Origin: Pseudomonas synxantha BG33R
GTDB taxonomy: Bacteria; Pseudomonadota; Gammaproteobacteria; Pseudomonadales; Pseudomonadaceae
Direction of reading: 5' to 3'
Length of the DNA stretch: 64,000 nt
Assembly: GCF_000263715.2 (NCBI RefSeq)
Contig: NZ_CM001514.1
Location: 1,722,936-1,786,935, forward strand
Positions within the stretch are counted from its first letter, which is position 1. Every line of letters starts with the position of its first letter. Under the pieces are notes generated by a model, which did no database searches, had not been told where the DNA came from, and was given only the letters and a program-made list of their open reading frames with translations. The position numbers and the translations under genes are program-made. Of this stretch, positions 35,366 to 45,181 are shown piece after piece.

Positions 35366-35980
35366 TCAGTAGCCAACGGTGAAGCGCTTACGCGAGTGCT
35401 TGGGTGTTTCAACCTCGTCGATCATGGCGATGGCGTAGTCGGCAAAGCTGATCGAGCTGTTACCGTCACTGCTCACCAACAGGTCATCCTGGCCCAGGCG
35501 GAATTTGCCGGTGCGCTCGGTCCCGTCGAACAGCGCCGATGGCGAGAGGAACGTCCAATCCAATTCCTTTTCCTGACGCAGCGTTTCCAGGAAGTCAGCC
35601 CCGGCACTGGCTTCGGCCTTGTACTCCGCCGGGAAACCCGGGCTATCGATGACGCGACTGCCGTCCGGTAGCAGCAACGAACCCGCACCGCCCACCACCA
35701 GCAGGCGTTTGACCCCGGCCTTTTTCACCGGGCCGATCACGGCGCTGGCGGGCAAGGTGGCAAAGTGCGCGGCGCTGATCACCACATCGCTGCCGCTGAT
35801 AGCGTGTTGCAGGGCATCGGCGTCCAGGGCATCCACCTGCTTGACCGTGACGCCTGGGCGTACGCCCAGCTTGTCGGTGTTGCGAGCGATGGCGGTAACG
35901 GTATGCCCGCGGCGCAGGGCTTCTTCCAGCAGTTGGCTACCGGCACGGCCGGTGGCACCAATGATTGCGATTTTGCTCAT
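35366..35980 (-). CDS. NAD(P)-binding oxidoreductase (NmrA-like atypical SDR)
   Basis: A 204-residue Rossmann protein: KIAIIGATGRAGSQLLEEAL (G-A-T-G-x-x-G dinucleotide motif, residues ~5-15), LLVVGGAGSLL, and a late FADYAIAMIDEVE end. Resembles YwnB-like flavin or quinone oxidoreductases; activity unknown. It starts 34 bp after the MBL gene at 36015 on the same strand, so the two probably form an operon. Confidence 0.82.
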   Translation of the reverse strand: MSKIAIIGATGRAGSQLLEEALRRGHTVTAIARNTDKLGVRPGVTVKQVDALDADALQHAISGSDVVISAAHFATLPASAVIGPVKKAGVKRLLVVGGAGSLLLPDGSRVIDSPGFPAEYKAEASAGADFLETLRQEKELDWTFLSPSALFDGTERTGKFRLGQDDLLVSSDGNSSISFADYAIAMIDEVETPKHSRKRFTVGY

Positions 35981-36014
35981 GACGTTCTCCATCAGGGTTA
36001 GGGTTTAAAGCCGA

Positions 36015-36881
36015 TCACCACTTCATTTCGCCCTTGGCGACTTTGGCGCTCAATTCCAGCGAGCTTTCGTCGGCGAGGGTGGGGTAACGCTGTTTCATGG
36101 CCGCAATCAGGGCGGCGGAATCCTTGGCCTTGGCGGTTTCGATGTCGAAGGCCTTGATGTAGTCGGCGGTGAATTTCACCGAGGCCAGCGATGGGGTGCC
36201 CAGGTAGTGGCCAGGGATCACTGTTTTTGGCTTCAAGCCTTCAATGCGCTCAAGGGTGCTCAACCAGTCTTTATGAGATTGCGCGCCCTGAGTGTCAGCC
36301 ATCCACAGGTGAATGTTTTCGGCGACAACCACACCACCGACCACAGCCTTGATCGACGGGATCCACACAAAGCTGCGATCCGGCTGCGGACCGTCCAGAC
36401 CCACCACTTCAAGCTGTTGCCCTTCAAGGGTCAGGCTGTGGCCTTGCAGCACTTGCGGCACAATCGTCTTGGCCGGTTTGTCGGCGCCCATTTTCGGGCC
36501 CCAATATTCCAGCTTGCCGGCGACGGTGGCGTTGATATGGTCGACCACCGGTTGCGGCGCCAGCACCTTGGCGTCGGGGAAGGCGGCGGTCAGGGTGTCG
36601 AGGCCGAAGTAGTAGTCCGGGTCGCCATGGCTGATGTAGATGGTGGTCAGGTGCTTGCCGCTGGCGCGGATGTTCTGCACCAGTTGTTCGGCCTGGCCTT
36701 TGCCGAATTGGGCGTCCACCAGGATCGCGTCTTTGGCACCGCTGACCAGCACCGAGCTGACGGGAAAGATCGCCGCTTCGCCGGGGTTGTACACGTCCAG
36801 TTTCAGCTCAGCGGCTGCCGCGTGGGCGGCGAAGGCCAGGGCGGCAGTGGCCAGGGTCAAGCGTTTGAAGGTCGAGAACAT
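36015..36881 (-). CDS. Exported MBL-fold protein (Vmh-like)
   Basis: A 288-residue protein with a signal peptide (~1-23, ending AAA) and an MBL fold. The usual THxHxDH loop reads SHGDPDYYFG, so only the first H and the D are kept; later HLW and GHYLG segments supply other histidines. It resembles the Vmh family (named after a Vibrio protein linked to haemolysin expression). Divergent from the LysR gene at 36987 (105 bp), which probably regulates it and the NmrA-like gene. Confidence 0.8.
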   Translation of the reverse strand: MFSTFKRLTLATAALAFAAHAAAAELKLDVYNPGEAAIFPVSSVLVSGAKDAILVDAQFGKGQAEQLVQNIRASGKHLTTIYISHGDPDYYFGLDTLTAAFPDAKVLAPQPVVDHINATVAGKLEYWGPKMGADKPAKTIVPQVLQGHSLTLEGQQLEVVGLDGPQPDRSFVWIPSIKAVVGGVVVAENIHLWMADTQGAQSHKDWLSTLERIEGLKPKTVIPGHYLGTPSLASVKFTADYIKAFDIETAKAKDSAALIAAMKQRYPTLADESSLELSAKVAKGEMKW

Positions 36882-36986
36882 TGGGCAGCTCCTGCCATTG
36901 GTAAGGGGTGGGTAGAGCTTAGTTGCATAAAACACCACAAAAAATGCGATGCTTGGACATAGTTTGTTTCTGAAATCGGGCAGATC

Positions 36987-37892
36987 ATGGATCGTCTTCA
37001 AGCAATGCGCGTGTTTGTCACTGTGGTGGACCTGGGCAGTCAGTCTGCCGCCGCCGATCATCTGGACCTGTCGCGCCCGGTGGTCTCGCGTTACCTGGCT
37101 GAGCTGGAGGATTGGGTCGGCGCGCGCCTGCTGCACCGCACCACGCGCAAGCTCAGCCTCACTGCTGCCGGGAGCGAAACCCTGCCGCGCTGCCGGCAAT
37201 TGCTGGAGCTGTGCGCTGATATGCAGGCCGCCGTCAGCGAGCCCGATGACGCGCCCCGGGGCTTGTTGCGCCTGAGCGTCAGTACCTCGTTCGGCCAGGC
37301 GCAGTTGGGCGCGGCCATTGCCGAGTACGTCAAGCGCTACCCGCTGGTGACGGTGGACTTGCAGATGCTCGACCGCACGGTGAACCTGGTGGATGAGCGC
37401 ATCGATCTGGCGATCCGCACCAGCAATGACCTGGACCCGAACCTGATCGCCCGGCGCTTGACCGTGTGCCGCTCGGTGGTGTGTGCCACACCGGCCTATC
37501 TGCGTGAGCATCCGGCGCCGCAGAAAGTCGAAGACCTGGCCCGGCACAACTGCCTGACCCACTCCTATTTCGGCAAGAGCCTGTGGCATTTCGAAGAGCA
37601 GGGCGAACACGTGTCGGTGCCGGTGCACGGCAATATCACCGCCAACGAGGCCAGCACGTTATTGCGTATAACCCTGGCCGGGGCAGGGGTGGCGATGCTC
37701 CCCAGTTATCAGGCCGGTGACCTGATCCGCAGTGGTGAACTGGTGCGCTTGCTGCCTGCAGCAGAGCCACGGCAGATGAACATCTATGCGGTGTACGCCT
37801 CGCGCAAGCACATGCCCTCGGCACTGCGCAGCCTGCTGGATTTTCTGGTGCTGCGGTTTCCGGAGGCGCCTGCGTGGGACGTCGGCCTCTAA
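36987..37892 (+). CDS. LysR-type regulator of the MBL/oxidoreductase pair
   Basis: A 301-residue LysR protein of the common MDRLQAMRVFVTVVDLGSQSAAAD subgroup (single-substrate inducers; CrgA/DmlR-like). HTH DLSRPVVSRYLAELEDWVGARLL. The intergenic gap with the divergent MBL gene should hold its operator. C-terminal DNA is ordinary; protein looks intact. Confidence 0.87.
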   Translation: MDRLQAMRVFVTVVDLGSQSAAADHLDLSRPVVSRYLAELEDWVGARLLHRTTRKLSLTAAGSETLPRCRQLLELCADMQAAVSEPDDAPRGLLRLSVSTSFGQAQLGAAIAEYVKRYPLVTVDLQMLDRTVNLVDERIDLAIRTSNDLDPNLIARRLTVCRSVVCATPAYLREHPAPQKVEDLARHNCLTHSYFGKSLWHFEEQGEHVSVPVHGNITANEASTLLRITLAGAGVAMLPSYQAGDLIRSGELVRLLPAAEPRQMNIYAVYASRKHMPSALRSLLDFLVLRFPEAPAWDVGL

Positions 37893-37992
37893 GGCGATAT
37901 AAACGCGCTGAATGGCAGCCAATCATGGCAACTTGCGCTGACTGACCTATGCTTTAAACAGCACCGTGTAGATCCGTTCAGAGGTCTGTGCC

Positions 37993-38172
37993 ATGAGTAT
38001 CAAAACCAGAAAATACCTGACGATTTTCACCCTCTGCGCATTGGCGACTGCGTTGTACGGGACAGCCGCCTATCGCGTCGAACAAACCCGCATGCAACCG
38101 GCGGCGTTCGCGATCAGTTGCCACCAGGACCAATGCGTGCCGCGCACCGGCAGTTTCAGCGCGCTCAGGTAG
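37993..38172 (+). CDS. Small exported or membrane-anchored hypothetical protein
   Basis: A 59-residue protein: MSIKTRKYLTIFTLCALATAL, a basic start followed by a hydrophobic segment, then a short tail with two cysteines (SCHQDQC) that could form a disulfide. GAGG is 8 bp before the ATG. Its last 8 bp overlap the end of convergent pobR. Function unknown; the signal-like N-terminus and the ribosome site favour a real gene. Confidence 0.5.
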   Translation: MSIKTRKYLTIFTLCALATALYGTAAYRVEQTRMQPAAFAISCHQDQCVPRTGSFSALR

Positions 38173-39040
38173 GCTGCTCGGCCTTCAATTGCTCGCGAAA
38201 CGCCTTGGGTGAAAACCCGACCCTGCGGCGAAACAGTCGTGAGAAGTTGGTCGGGTCGGAAAAGCCCAGCACCTCGGACATCTCATTGATGGTCATGCTG
38301 GTGTAGGTCAACAAGCGCTTGGCTTCCAGCAACTGGCGGTCATGCATGATCTGCAACGCCGGTTGCCCGCCCAACTCCCGACAAGTCCCGTTCAAGTGTG
38401 AGACCGAGATGCCCAGCTTGTGGGCCAAATCTTCAATCTTGGGGTGCTCACGGTAATGCTGTTCGACCAGTTGGGTGAAACGCCGAAAATACTCACGACC
38501 ACGTGGGGCGCGTGGATGACGGCGCTGGATCGCCTGGCGGCTGACCCACACCAGCAGCACGCTGACCAAGGCGTGCAACATCATGTCCCGTGCCGGTTGA
38601 TCATCGGCGTATTCGTCCTGCAAGCGCACGAACAGGTTGTTCAAGTAGTCGCTGTCCTTGCCCGCAGGATAACTGCCGAGGGTTTGCAGGCCATCGACGG
38701 TGTCGCCCAATTGCGCCTGCAAATGGCTGACCAGCGGCGCCGAAAGGGTCACCACATAACCCTGCACATCTTCGGAAAAACGAAAGCCATGCACGCACAG
38801 TGGCGGCAGCACTTGCAGGCTCGCTTCATTGAGGGTGGTGCGCTGGCCTTCGATTTCCAGTTGTGCCTGGCCTTTGTGCACATACAGCAGTTGGCACAGA
38901 TCCGCGTGCCGGTGGGGCTGGATTTCCCACTGGTATTCCCGACTGCGCCGGGAAATGGTTTCGCAGTGCAACAAATCGGGCGTCGGCCACTGCTGGCTTT
39001 CCCCGTAAAGCTTGAAGACCGGAATCGCGGTTTTGGTCAT
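38165..39040 (-). CDS. pobR: AraC-type regulator PobR
   Basis: A 291-residue AraC/XylS protein with an N-terminal cupin-like sensor (PHRHADLCQLLYVHKGQAQLEIEGQ) and a C-terminal double HTH (~195-285, ending FSRLFRRRVGFSPKAFREQL). It is divergent from pobA (180 bp), the usual pobR-pobA arrangement, where PobR activates pobA in response to 4-hydroxybenzoate. Confidence 0.88.
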   Translation of the reverse strand: MTKTAIPVFKLYGESQQWPTPDLLHCETISRRSREYQWEIQPHRHADLCQLLYVHKGQAQLEIEGQRTTLNEASLQVLPPLCVHGFRFSEDVQGYVVTLSAPLVSHLQAQLGDTVDGLQTLGSYPAGKDSDYLNNLFVRLQDEYADDQPARDMMLHALVSVLLVWVSRQAIQRRHPRAPRGREYFRRFTQLVEQHYREHPKIEDLAHKLGISVSHLNGTCRELGGQPALQIMHDRQLLEAKRLLTYTSMTINEMSEVLGFSDPTNFSRLFRRRVGFSPKAFREQLKAEQPT

Positions 39041-39199
39041 GGTTTCAATCCGATACTCAGGATAATGGTTCGGTAATCGCCCCGATTGGCGAAAAGCGCA
39101 GGCTTTGACGCAGTTTTCACCTTCTTATGCGGTTCGCTCAAGTGAAAAATGTCAGCCACACGTCCACTGACAACTCTTTCACTCGATACGTTCGGGTAA

Positions 39200-40414
<1,215 letters not shown>

Positions 40415-40480
40415 CCTGCTATCGTATTGAGCATTCCCGCGGGCGATCTTGTCCTGCGGGCCTTGTTCGAAGGTTCTGCC

Positions 40481-41998
40481 GTGACTCACCTCAATCAGCC
40501 CGCCCCAACCGTTCCCGCCGTGCGCAGTATTCTTGCTGCGCTGATGATGGCGATCTTCCTCGGCGCCCTGGACCAGACCATTGTGGCGGTGTCCATGCCG
40601 GCCATTTCCGCGCAGTTTCATGACGTCAACCTGCTGGCCTGGGTGATTTCCGGCTATATGGTGGCGATGACCGTGGCGGTGCCGATCTACGGCAAGCTTG
40701 GCGATCTGTATGGGCGCCGGCCCATGATGCTGATCGGCATGGGCGTGTTCACCCTGGCGTCGCTGTTTTGTGGCATGGCGCAAAGCATGGAGCAATTGGT
40801 GCTGGCGCGGATTCTCCAGGGCGTCGGTGCCGGCGGGATGATTTCAGTGAGCCAGGCAATCATCGGCGACATCATTCCCCCTCGCGAACGCGGCCGGTAC
40901 CAGGGCTATTTCAGCAGCATGTACGCGGTGGCCAGCGTGGCGGGGCCGGTGCTGGGCGGCTATATGACCGAGTACTTGTCGTGGCGCTGGGTGTTTTTGA
41001 TCAACCTGCCGCTGGGTGCCGGCGCCTGGTACGTGGCCCATCGCACTCTGGTGGGGCTGCCGGTGCCGCAGCGCAAGCCGATCATCGATTACCTCGGCAC
41101 GGTGCTGATGATCATCGGCCTCACCGCCTTGTTGCTGGGCATCACCGAAATCGGCCAGGGCCATTCGTGGCGTGACGCTCAAGTGCTGGGGTTGCTGGCC
41201 TGCGCACTGCTGGCGTTGAGCGTGTTTGTGTGGCACGAACGCCGCGCGCGCGAACCGCTGCTGCCCATGCACTTGTTTGCCAACCGCAGTGCGGTGTTGT
41301 GTTGGTGCACGATTTTTGTCACCAGCTTCCAGGCGATTTCCCTGACCGTGCTGATGCCCCTGCGTTACCAGACCGTGACCGGCGCCGGTGCCGACAGTGC
41401 GGCCCTGCACTTGCTGCCCTTGGCGATGGGCTTGCCGATGGGCGCGTATTTCGCCGGGCGCATGACCTCGGTGACTGGCCGCTATAAACCGATGATCCTG
41501 AGCGGCGCGGTGTTGAGCCCGCTAGCGATTCTCGGCATGGCCTACAGCGCGCCCCAGGCGGTGGTGCTCACCAGCGTATTCATGCTGTTGTGCGGCATTG
41601 CCGCCGGTATGCAGTTCCCGACCTCGTTGGTGGGTACGCAGAACTCGGTGGAGCAACGGGATATCGGTGTGGCCACCAGTACCACCAACCTGTTCCGCTC
41701 TTTGGGCGGGGCAGTGGGGGTGGCGTGCATGTCGGCGTTGCTGCTGGCGCTGTTGCACGATTCCAGTTTCGCCCATTTGACGAGCGCCGCACTGGTGGCC
41801 GAAGGCAGTTCTGGCAACGTGCTGCTTGACGGCCTCAACGCGGCACCCGGCCCGGCGCAGGATGCGCTGCGCGGCGAGTTGGCGGTGACGTTTCGGCATT
41901 TGCTGATGGTGAGCGCGGCGGTGTCGGTGTTTGGGCTGGCGGCGGCGATTGTGATGCCGAACCGGGTACTGCGCGGTCGTGAAGACAAAGCTAGATAA
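40481..41998 (+). CDS. DHA2-type MFS multidrug transporter (EmrB/QacA-like)
   Basis: A 505-residue 14-helix exporter: FLGALDQTIVAVSMPAI in helix 1 (the LDxTIVNVALP-type motif), GKLGDLYGRRPMM after helix 2, and RILQGVGAGGMISVSQAII. A GTG start at 40481 is used, 66 bp after pobA. It may export aromatic acids or drugs; linkage to pobA is positional only. Confidence 0.85.
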   Translation: MTHLNQPAPTVPAVRSILAALMMAIFLGALDQTIVAVSMPAISAQFHDVNLLAWVISGYMVAMTVAVPIYGKLGDLYGRRPMMLIGMGVFTLASLFCGMAQSMEQLVLARILQGVGAGGMISVSQAIIGDIIPPRERGRYQGYFSSMYAVASVAGPVLGGYMTEYLSWRWVFLINLPLGAGAWYVAHRTLVGLPVPQRKPIIDYLGTVLMIIGLTALLLGITEIGQGHSWRDAQVLGLLACALLALSVFVWHERRAREPLLPMHLFANRSAVLCWCTIFVTSFQAISLTVLMPLRYQTVTGAGADSAALHLLPLAMGLPMGAYFAGRMTSVTGRYKPMILSGAVLSPLAILGMAYSAPQAVVLTSVFMLLCGIAAGMQFPTSLVGTQNSVEQRDIGVATSTTNLFRSLGGAVGVACMSALLLALLHDSSFAHLTSAALVAEGSSGNVLLDGLNAAPGPAQDALRGELAVTFRHLLMVSAAVSVFGLAAAIVMPNRVLRGREDKAR

Positions 41999-42022
41999 GC
42001 GGAAGCGGAGCGTCTCAGGCGG

Positions 42023-42047
42023 CGTTCCCACGCAGAGCGTGGGAACG
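42023..42047. repeat. Perfect hairpin repeat, GTTCCCACGC type
   Basis: CGTTCCCACGC, AGA, GCGTGGGAACG: 11-bp perfect stem with a 3-nt loop, a palindrome class common in P. fluorescens genomes. It lies between the convergent transporter and Cache genes and could serve as a terminator. Confidence 0.85.
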
Positions 42048-42062
42048 ATCAAAGCCAACAGA

Positions 42063-42905
42063 TCAGGGGCTGTAATACCCCACCGCAACCATGAAATGCC
42101 CGCTTTTGCGCACATAAGCGTGCTTGTTCTCGACCTTACCCGTCACCGGGTTTTTCCAGCGGTATTTGTATTCCCCCTGATCCTGCTCGGCCATCATCTT
42201 GAGGATCGGCTCACCCACCGGTTTGCCATCCGGGTCCTTGATCTTGGCAAAGTCAGTGTTGATCAGACGCAGGTTTGTCCCGTGTGCCACATAACGTCGA
42301 GTATTCAGGTCAACCACAAACACATAGAGGTCATCCTGCAGGAAGCCGCCCTGCAGTGAGTTGATGGCCTTGAGCGTGCCGGTTTCATCCTTCACCAGCG
42401 CATCCACCGCCTTGTTACGCAGCGCCCGTGCCTGTTCCGGCGTGGCCCGTGGCAGGTAATAACCCACCGCCAGGATGCGTTTGCCTACCCGCTGATAAAA
42501 CACATGCTTGTGTTCGACCTTGCCGTCGTTCCAGTTCTGCCAGCGATAGTCGGCCTGCTGGACACCCTGGCTTTCGGGCACCTTGAGCGCGTCCTTGAAT
42601 GACTGACGCAAATCCGGCCCGAGCACCTCGGACACGTCGCGACCGATCAGCGCAGACGAGGGGCCGCCACTGGCCAGCAGTACGCCTTGGGTATCAACCA
42701 CAAACACATAGCGGTCCTGGTCGATGAATTCGCCCTGTCGACTGAAGGCGGCAAAGGCCTTGTCACCTTGCTTGTGGTAGTACGCCAAGGCCTTTTCCAG
42801 CAAGGTCTTGGCGGCCTGGGCATCCGCTTCCTGAGCCGTTGCAGCATGCACCTGGCTGCAGCCACATAACAGCAGCAGCCAGGTGAGTCGCAGCAGTGTG
42901 TTCAT
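42063..42905 (-). CDS. Periplasmic double-Cache protein of the cyanate locus
   Basis: A 280-residue exported protein: MNTLLRLTWLLLLCGCSQV is a lipoprotein-type signal (L-C-G-C). Two similar Cache (sCache_2-like) modules follow, at ~45-145 and ~160-280, each with a DxYVFVVD strand and a Y-x-W-N-x-x-G-K-V-E-x-K-H ending. No membrane output domain is attached. It probably binds a small ligand. Originally it seems to have followed cynS directly; a 2.1 kb insert with a DUF2235 gene now separates them. Confidence 0.82.
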   Translation of the reverse strand: MNTLLRLTWLLLLCGCSQVHAATAQEADAQAAKTLLEKALAYYHKQGDKAFAAFSRQGEFIDQDRYVFVVDTQGVLLASGGPSSALIGRDVSEVLGPDLRQSFKDALKVPESQGVQQADYRWQNWNDGKVEHKHVFYQRVGKRILAVGYYLPRATPEQARALRNKAVDALVKDETGTLKAINSLQGGFLQDDLYVFVVDLNTRRYVAHGTNLRLINTDFAKIKDPDGKPVGEPILKMMAEQDQGEYKYRWKNPVTGKVENKHAYVRKSGHFMVAVGYYSP

Positions 42906-42948
42906 ATACCGTCCCTCGGTCTTGTCGGTGTGACAAGAGCGTAGACGG
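42851..42948. repeat. Direct repeat, copy A (5' end of the Cache gene)
   Basis: About 98 bp covering the first ~18 codons of the Cache gene and ~43 bp upstream. A copy with an ~8 bp deletion and a few substitutions is at 45081-45170. The two copies bracket the DUF2235 gene. Confidence 0.93.
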
Positions 42949-43039
42949 CTCTTGCTCAGCGCGCCGTCAGCATCAGCTATTGTGGAAAGGAGACAGGTTA
43001 TCGTGATGTGGTTGAGTCGGGCGATTTAGAGCCGGGAAA

Positions 43040-44893
43040 TCACTCAAGAGCGAAAGCATAGACCACGACTTTAGGTCCATAAAACGTAATGCTGAATGTT
43101 TGCTCTTCAGTGTTATCGGTTCGATGAACCAGATGATACTTTCGCTTCGATATCACGGTGCCGGTGCCGTCTGGGGCTACATCGCTGCCTGAGTACGGGG
43201 CAGGCGCCTGGCCGTCGAGCTTGACTTCAAAATGGACATGATTGCCGTCGACTGCGGGGCCTAGTACCAAATACAGGTCACGGCTATTGAAGCGGTAGAC
43301 AATACGGCCGCCAGGCGCGTCCAGGGTTATTGTCTGATTGGCGTAGTTCCATAATCCTTCCAGGCTCCAGTGATCGAGGGGCAGAGCGGGGGGCGTGGAA
43401 TAACTTACTACTTTATCGATGATGATCGCGCTATCGGATACGAAATTTTCTGCTCGCATCTCACCCAGACGGAGGTGGGGGAAAATCGAGTGAGCATTCA
43501 TGAAAATTTTGCGCTGCCAATCCATATCGGGTCGATTTGGACTTTCGTTGCCAAAAATCCCGTTGAAGTGCGTCTCCAGCGCTAGTTGCGCGTGCATGTG
43601 CTGCTGCAATGGCTCCGTCAGCAGGTTAAGCGGCCTCGGGGCAAAAGGCATTAATACGTTTTTCCAGTCCACCGAAATATGAATATAGTCTCTCGCAAGA
43701 AACGCCAGCTCTTGCGGGGAGTACGGTGTCAAGGGCATGTGGGAGCTGACTTCGTTTCGCCGGATCAGTGCCGTGCGTAAAAAAGGCTTGAGGTCATCAG
43801 GTATTGGGTAGTCCGCCTTGAACGCGTCCTTGTCAAAACTGCAACCGTTATGGCAGGCGGTATCGAGCATTACCCAGCCAGCAATGAGCTGCAATTCGCC
43901 TTTCACCTCGCGACGACTGATACCTTGATAATAGGGCAGTGGTAGTACAGAGTACTCGACAGAACTATGCTCCAGCAGAACATTAAGTATAGGATCCATT
44001 CTTAAGTTATTAATTTCATCCACCACATGCGCTCTTGGATCGTAGTGCGGGTTTGGCCAATAACGTTTTGGTGTGATGCGGCAAACTTCAGTTTGAACGG
44101 CAGGGCCCAGGGCGTAACTGCCACCTATATCGGAATGGCAGCCGGGTAAGGGCAGTTCTACGTAAGGCGGTTGCACACTGCGCAGAGGGAAGTTATACCG
44201 ATACTCATGCATGGATTGGATTTGCAGCACTTTGCTGGGATGAATCAAGCGCAGTTCAATATCCATGCCGGAAGTATTGCCCGTATCATGAGGGTCCTGC
44301 CACTGGCCGTTATTCAATGTCCAGATGCTCGCCACAGTGTCGAAGAGTCCCAGAAAATGAATGTCTAGATCTTGTCTCAGTACCATGTCGTACTTTTTTA
44401 ATATTTCAGCGATGGGCAGGTATATAGAATTGTTTTTTGATATGACCATATTGGCGAAGTGTCTCGCGATGGTAGCGCCGCGACTGAAACCAAACACGTC
44501 AAACTCGATGTTTACGTTTTTCTGTGTTGGTAGCATGGAAGACAATAATTGCCCGATCGTTGCACAGGCTTTGCTAACCGCCATGGCATACTTCGCAAAA
44601 ACGCCGTAGCCGCCTATGGTTAATGGAAGGTCCACGCCTACGGCCATCGCCAGCGTGCTGTCAAAATCATTGGTTTTGGTACCCACACCTTCCATATAAA
44701 TCCCCGTTTGCATCAATGTCTCTGGAACGATGGTAGTGGTGTAGTATTTATAGAGTCGATAAATATTTGAAATCGCACCCTGGTAGCTGACTCCTTTGTC
44801 AGGGGTGCCAGCCAGGGCGTTCAAAGCGTTATTTCCGGTTCCATCAAAGAATAATCCGATCCTTATAGTGATTACTGGCGTATCAAGTGTCAT
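43040..44893 (-). CDS. DUF2235 (Tle1-like) phospholipase candidate with a DipZ-type C-terminal domain
   Basis: A 617-residue protein with no signal peptide. The N-terminal part is an alpha/beta hydrolase of the DUF2235 family: GLFFDGTGNN (13-22), nucleophile elbow G135-F-S137-R-G139, FDTVAS (184-189) and GCHSDIGG (251-258, H253 and D255). This family includes Tle1 type VI secretion lipases. From about residue 477 the sequence changes to a beta-sandwich like the C-terminal domain of DipZ: RAENF, LDHWSLEGLW, DAPGGRIVYRF, DLYLVLGP, then VYAFALE. No VgrG, PAAR, tle immunity or T6SS gene is nearby. Lower GC than its neighbours. Inserted between cynS and the Cache gene. Confidence 0.82.
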   Translation of the reverse strand: MTLDTPVITIRIGLFFDGTGNNALNALAGTPDKGVSYQGAISNIYRLYKYYTTTIVPETLMQTGIYMEGVGTKTNDFDSTLAMAVGVDLPLTIGGYGVFAKYAMAVSKACATIGQLLSSMLPTQKNVNIEFDVFGFSRGATIARHFANMVISKNNSIYLPIAEILKKYDMVLRQDLDIHFLGLFDTVASIWTLNNGQWQDPHDTGNTSGMDIELRLIHPSKVLQIQSMHEYRYNFPLRSVQPPYVELPLPGCHSDIGGSYALGPAVQTEVCRITPKRYWPNPHYDPRAHVVDEINNLRMDPILNVLLEHSSVEYSVLPLPYYQGISRREVKGELQLIAGWVMLDTACHNGCSFDKDAFKADYPIPDDLKPFLRTALIRRNEVSSHMPLTPYSPQELAFLARDYIHISVDWKNVLMPFAPRPLNLLTEPLQQHMHAQLALETHFNGIFGNESPNRPDMDWQRKIFMNAHSIFPHLRLGEMRAENFVSDSAIIIDKVVSYSTPPALPLDHWSLEGLWNYANQTITLDAPGGRIVYRFNSRDLYLVLGPAVDGNHVHFEVKLDGQAPAPYSGSDVAPDGTGTVISKRKYHLVHRTDNTEEQTFSITFYGPKVVVYAFALE

Positions 44894-45066
44894 GCGCTCG
44901 GCTCCATGCTGTTATTCAGCTGCTGGGGTTTTGGTAGTCGGCAGATAAAAGTTGCCGTTCCATTACCCTAGTCGTTGAATGAACTAAGTCTGGGGTCGTG
45001 AAGGGTGAAAGTGGTAATTTGCGAAAAAGGTGCAGGTGAAACTGGAGTATTCACACGTCAAATTTT

Positions 45067-45126
45067 TCAGCTGGCCCGTACCTGGCTGCAACACAGCAGC
45101 CAGGTGAGTCGCAGCAGTGTGTTCAT
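45067..45126 (-). pseudogene. Truncated duplicate of the Cache gene start
   Basis: ATG at 45126 opens MNTLLRLTWLLCCSQVRAS and then a stop: the first ~16 codons match the Cache gene, with an in-frame-breaking deletion shortening the signal, and beyond that the sequence is unrelated. A remnant, not a working gene. Confidence 0.85.
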
Positions 45127-45170
45127 ATACCCGTCCCTCGGTCTTGTTGGTGTGACAAGAGCGTAGACGG
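45081..45170. repeat. Direct repeat, copy B
   Basis: About 90 bp nearly identical to 42851-42948, located right after the cynS stop. Its upstream edge meets cynS-flanking sequence, so B probably marks the original cynS-Cache junction. Confidence 0.93.
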
Positions 45171-45181
45171 TCGCTCGGGAA

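Noticed and set aside
42906..43039. Immunity gene for the lipase-like effector in the gap after it
   Set aside because: No reading frame of useful length; sequence is the Cache gene upstream region plus a short joint.
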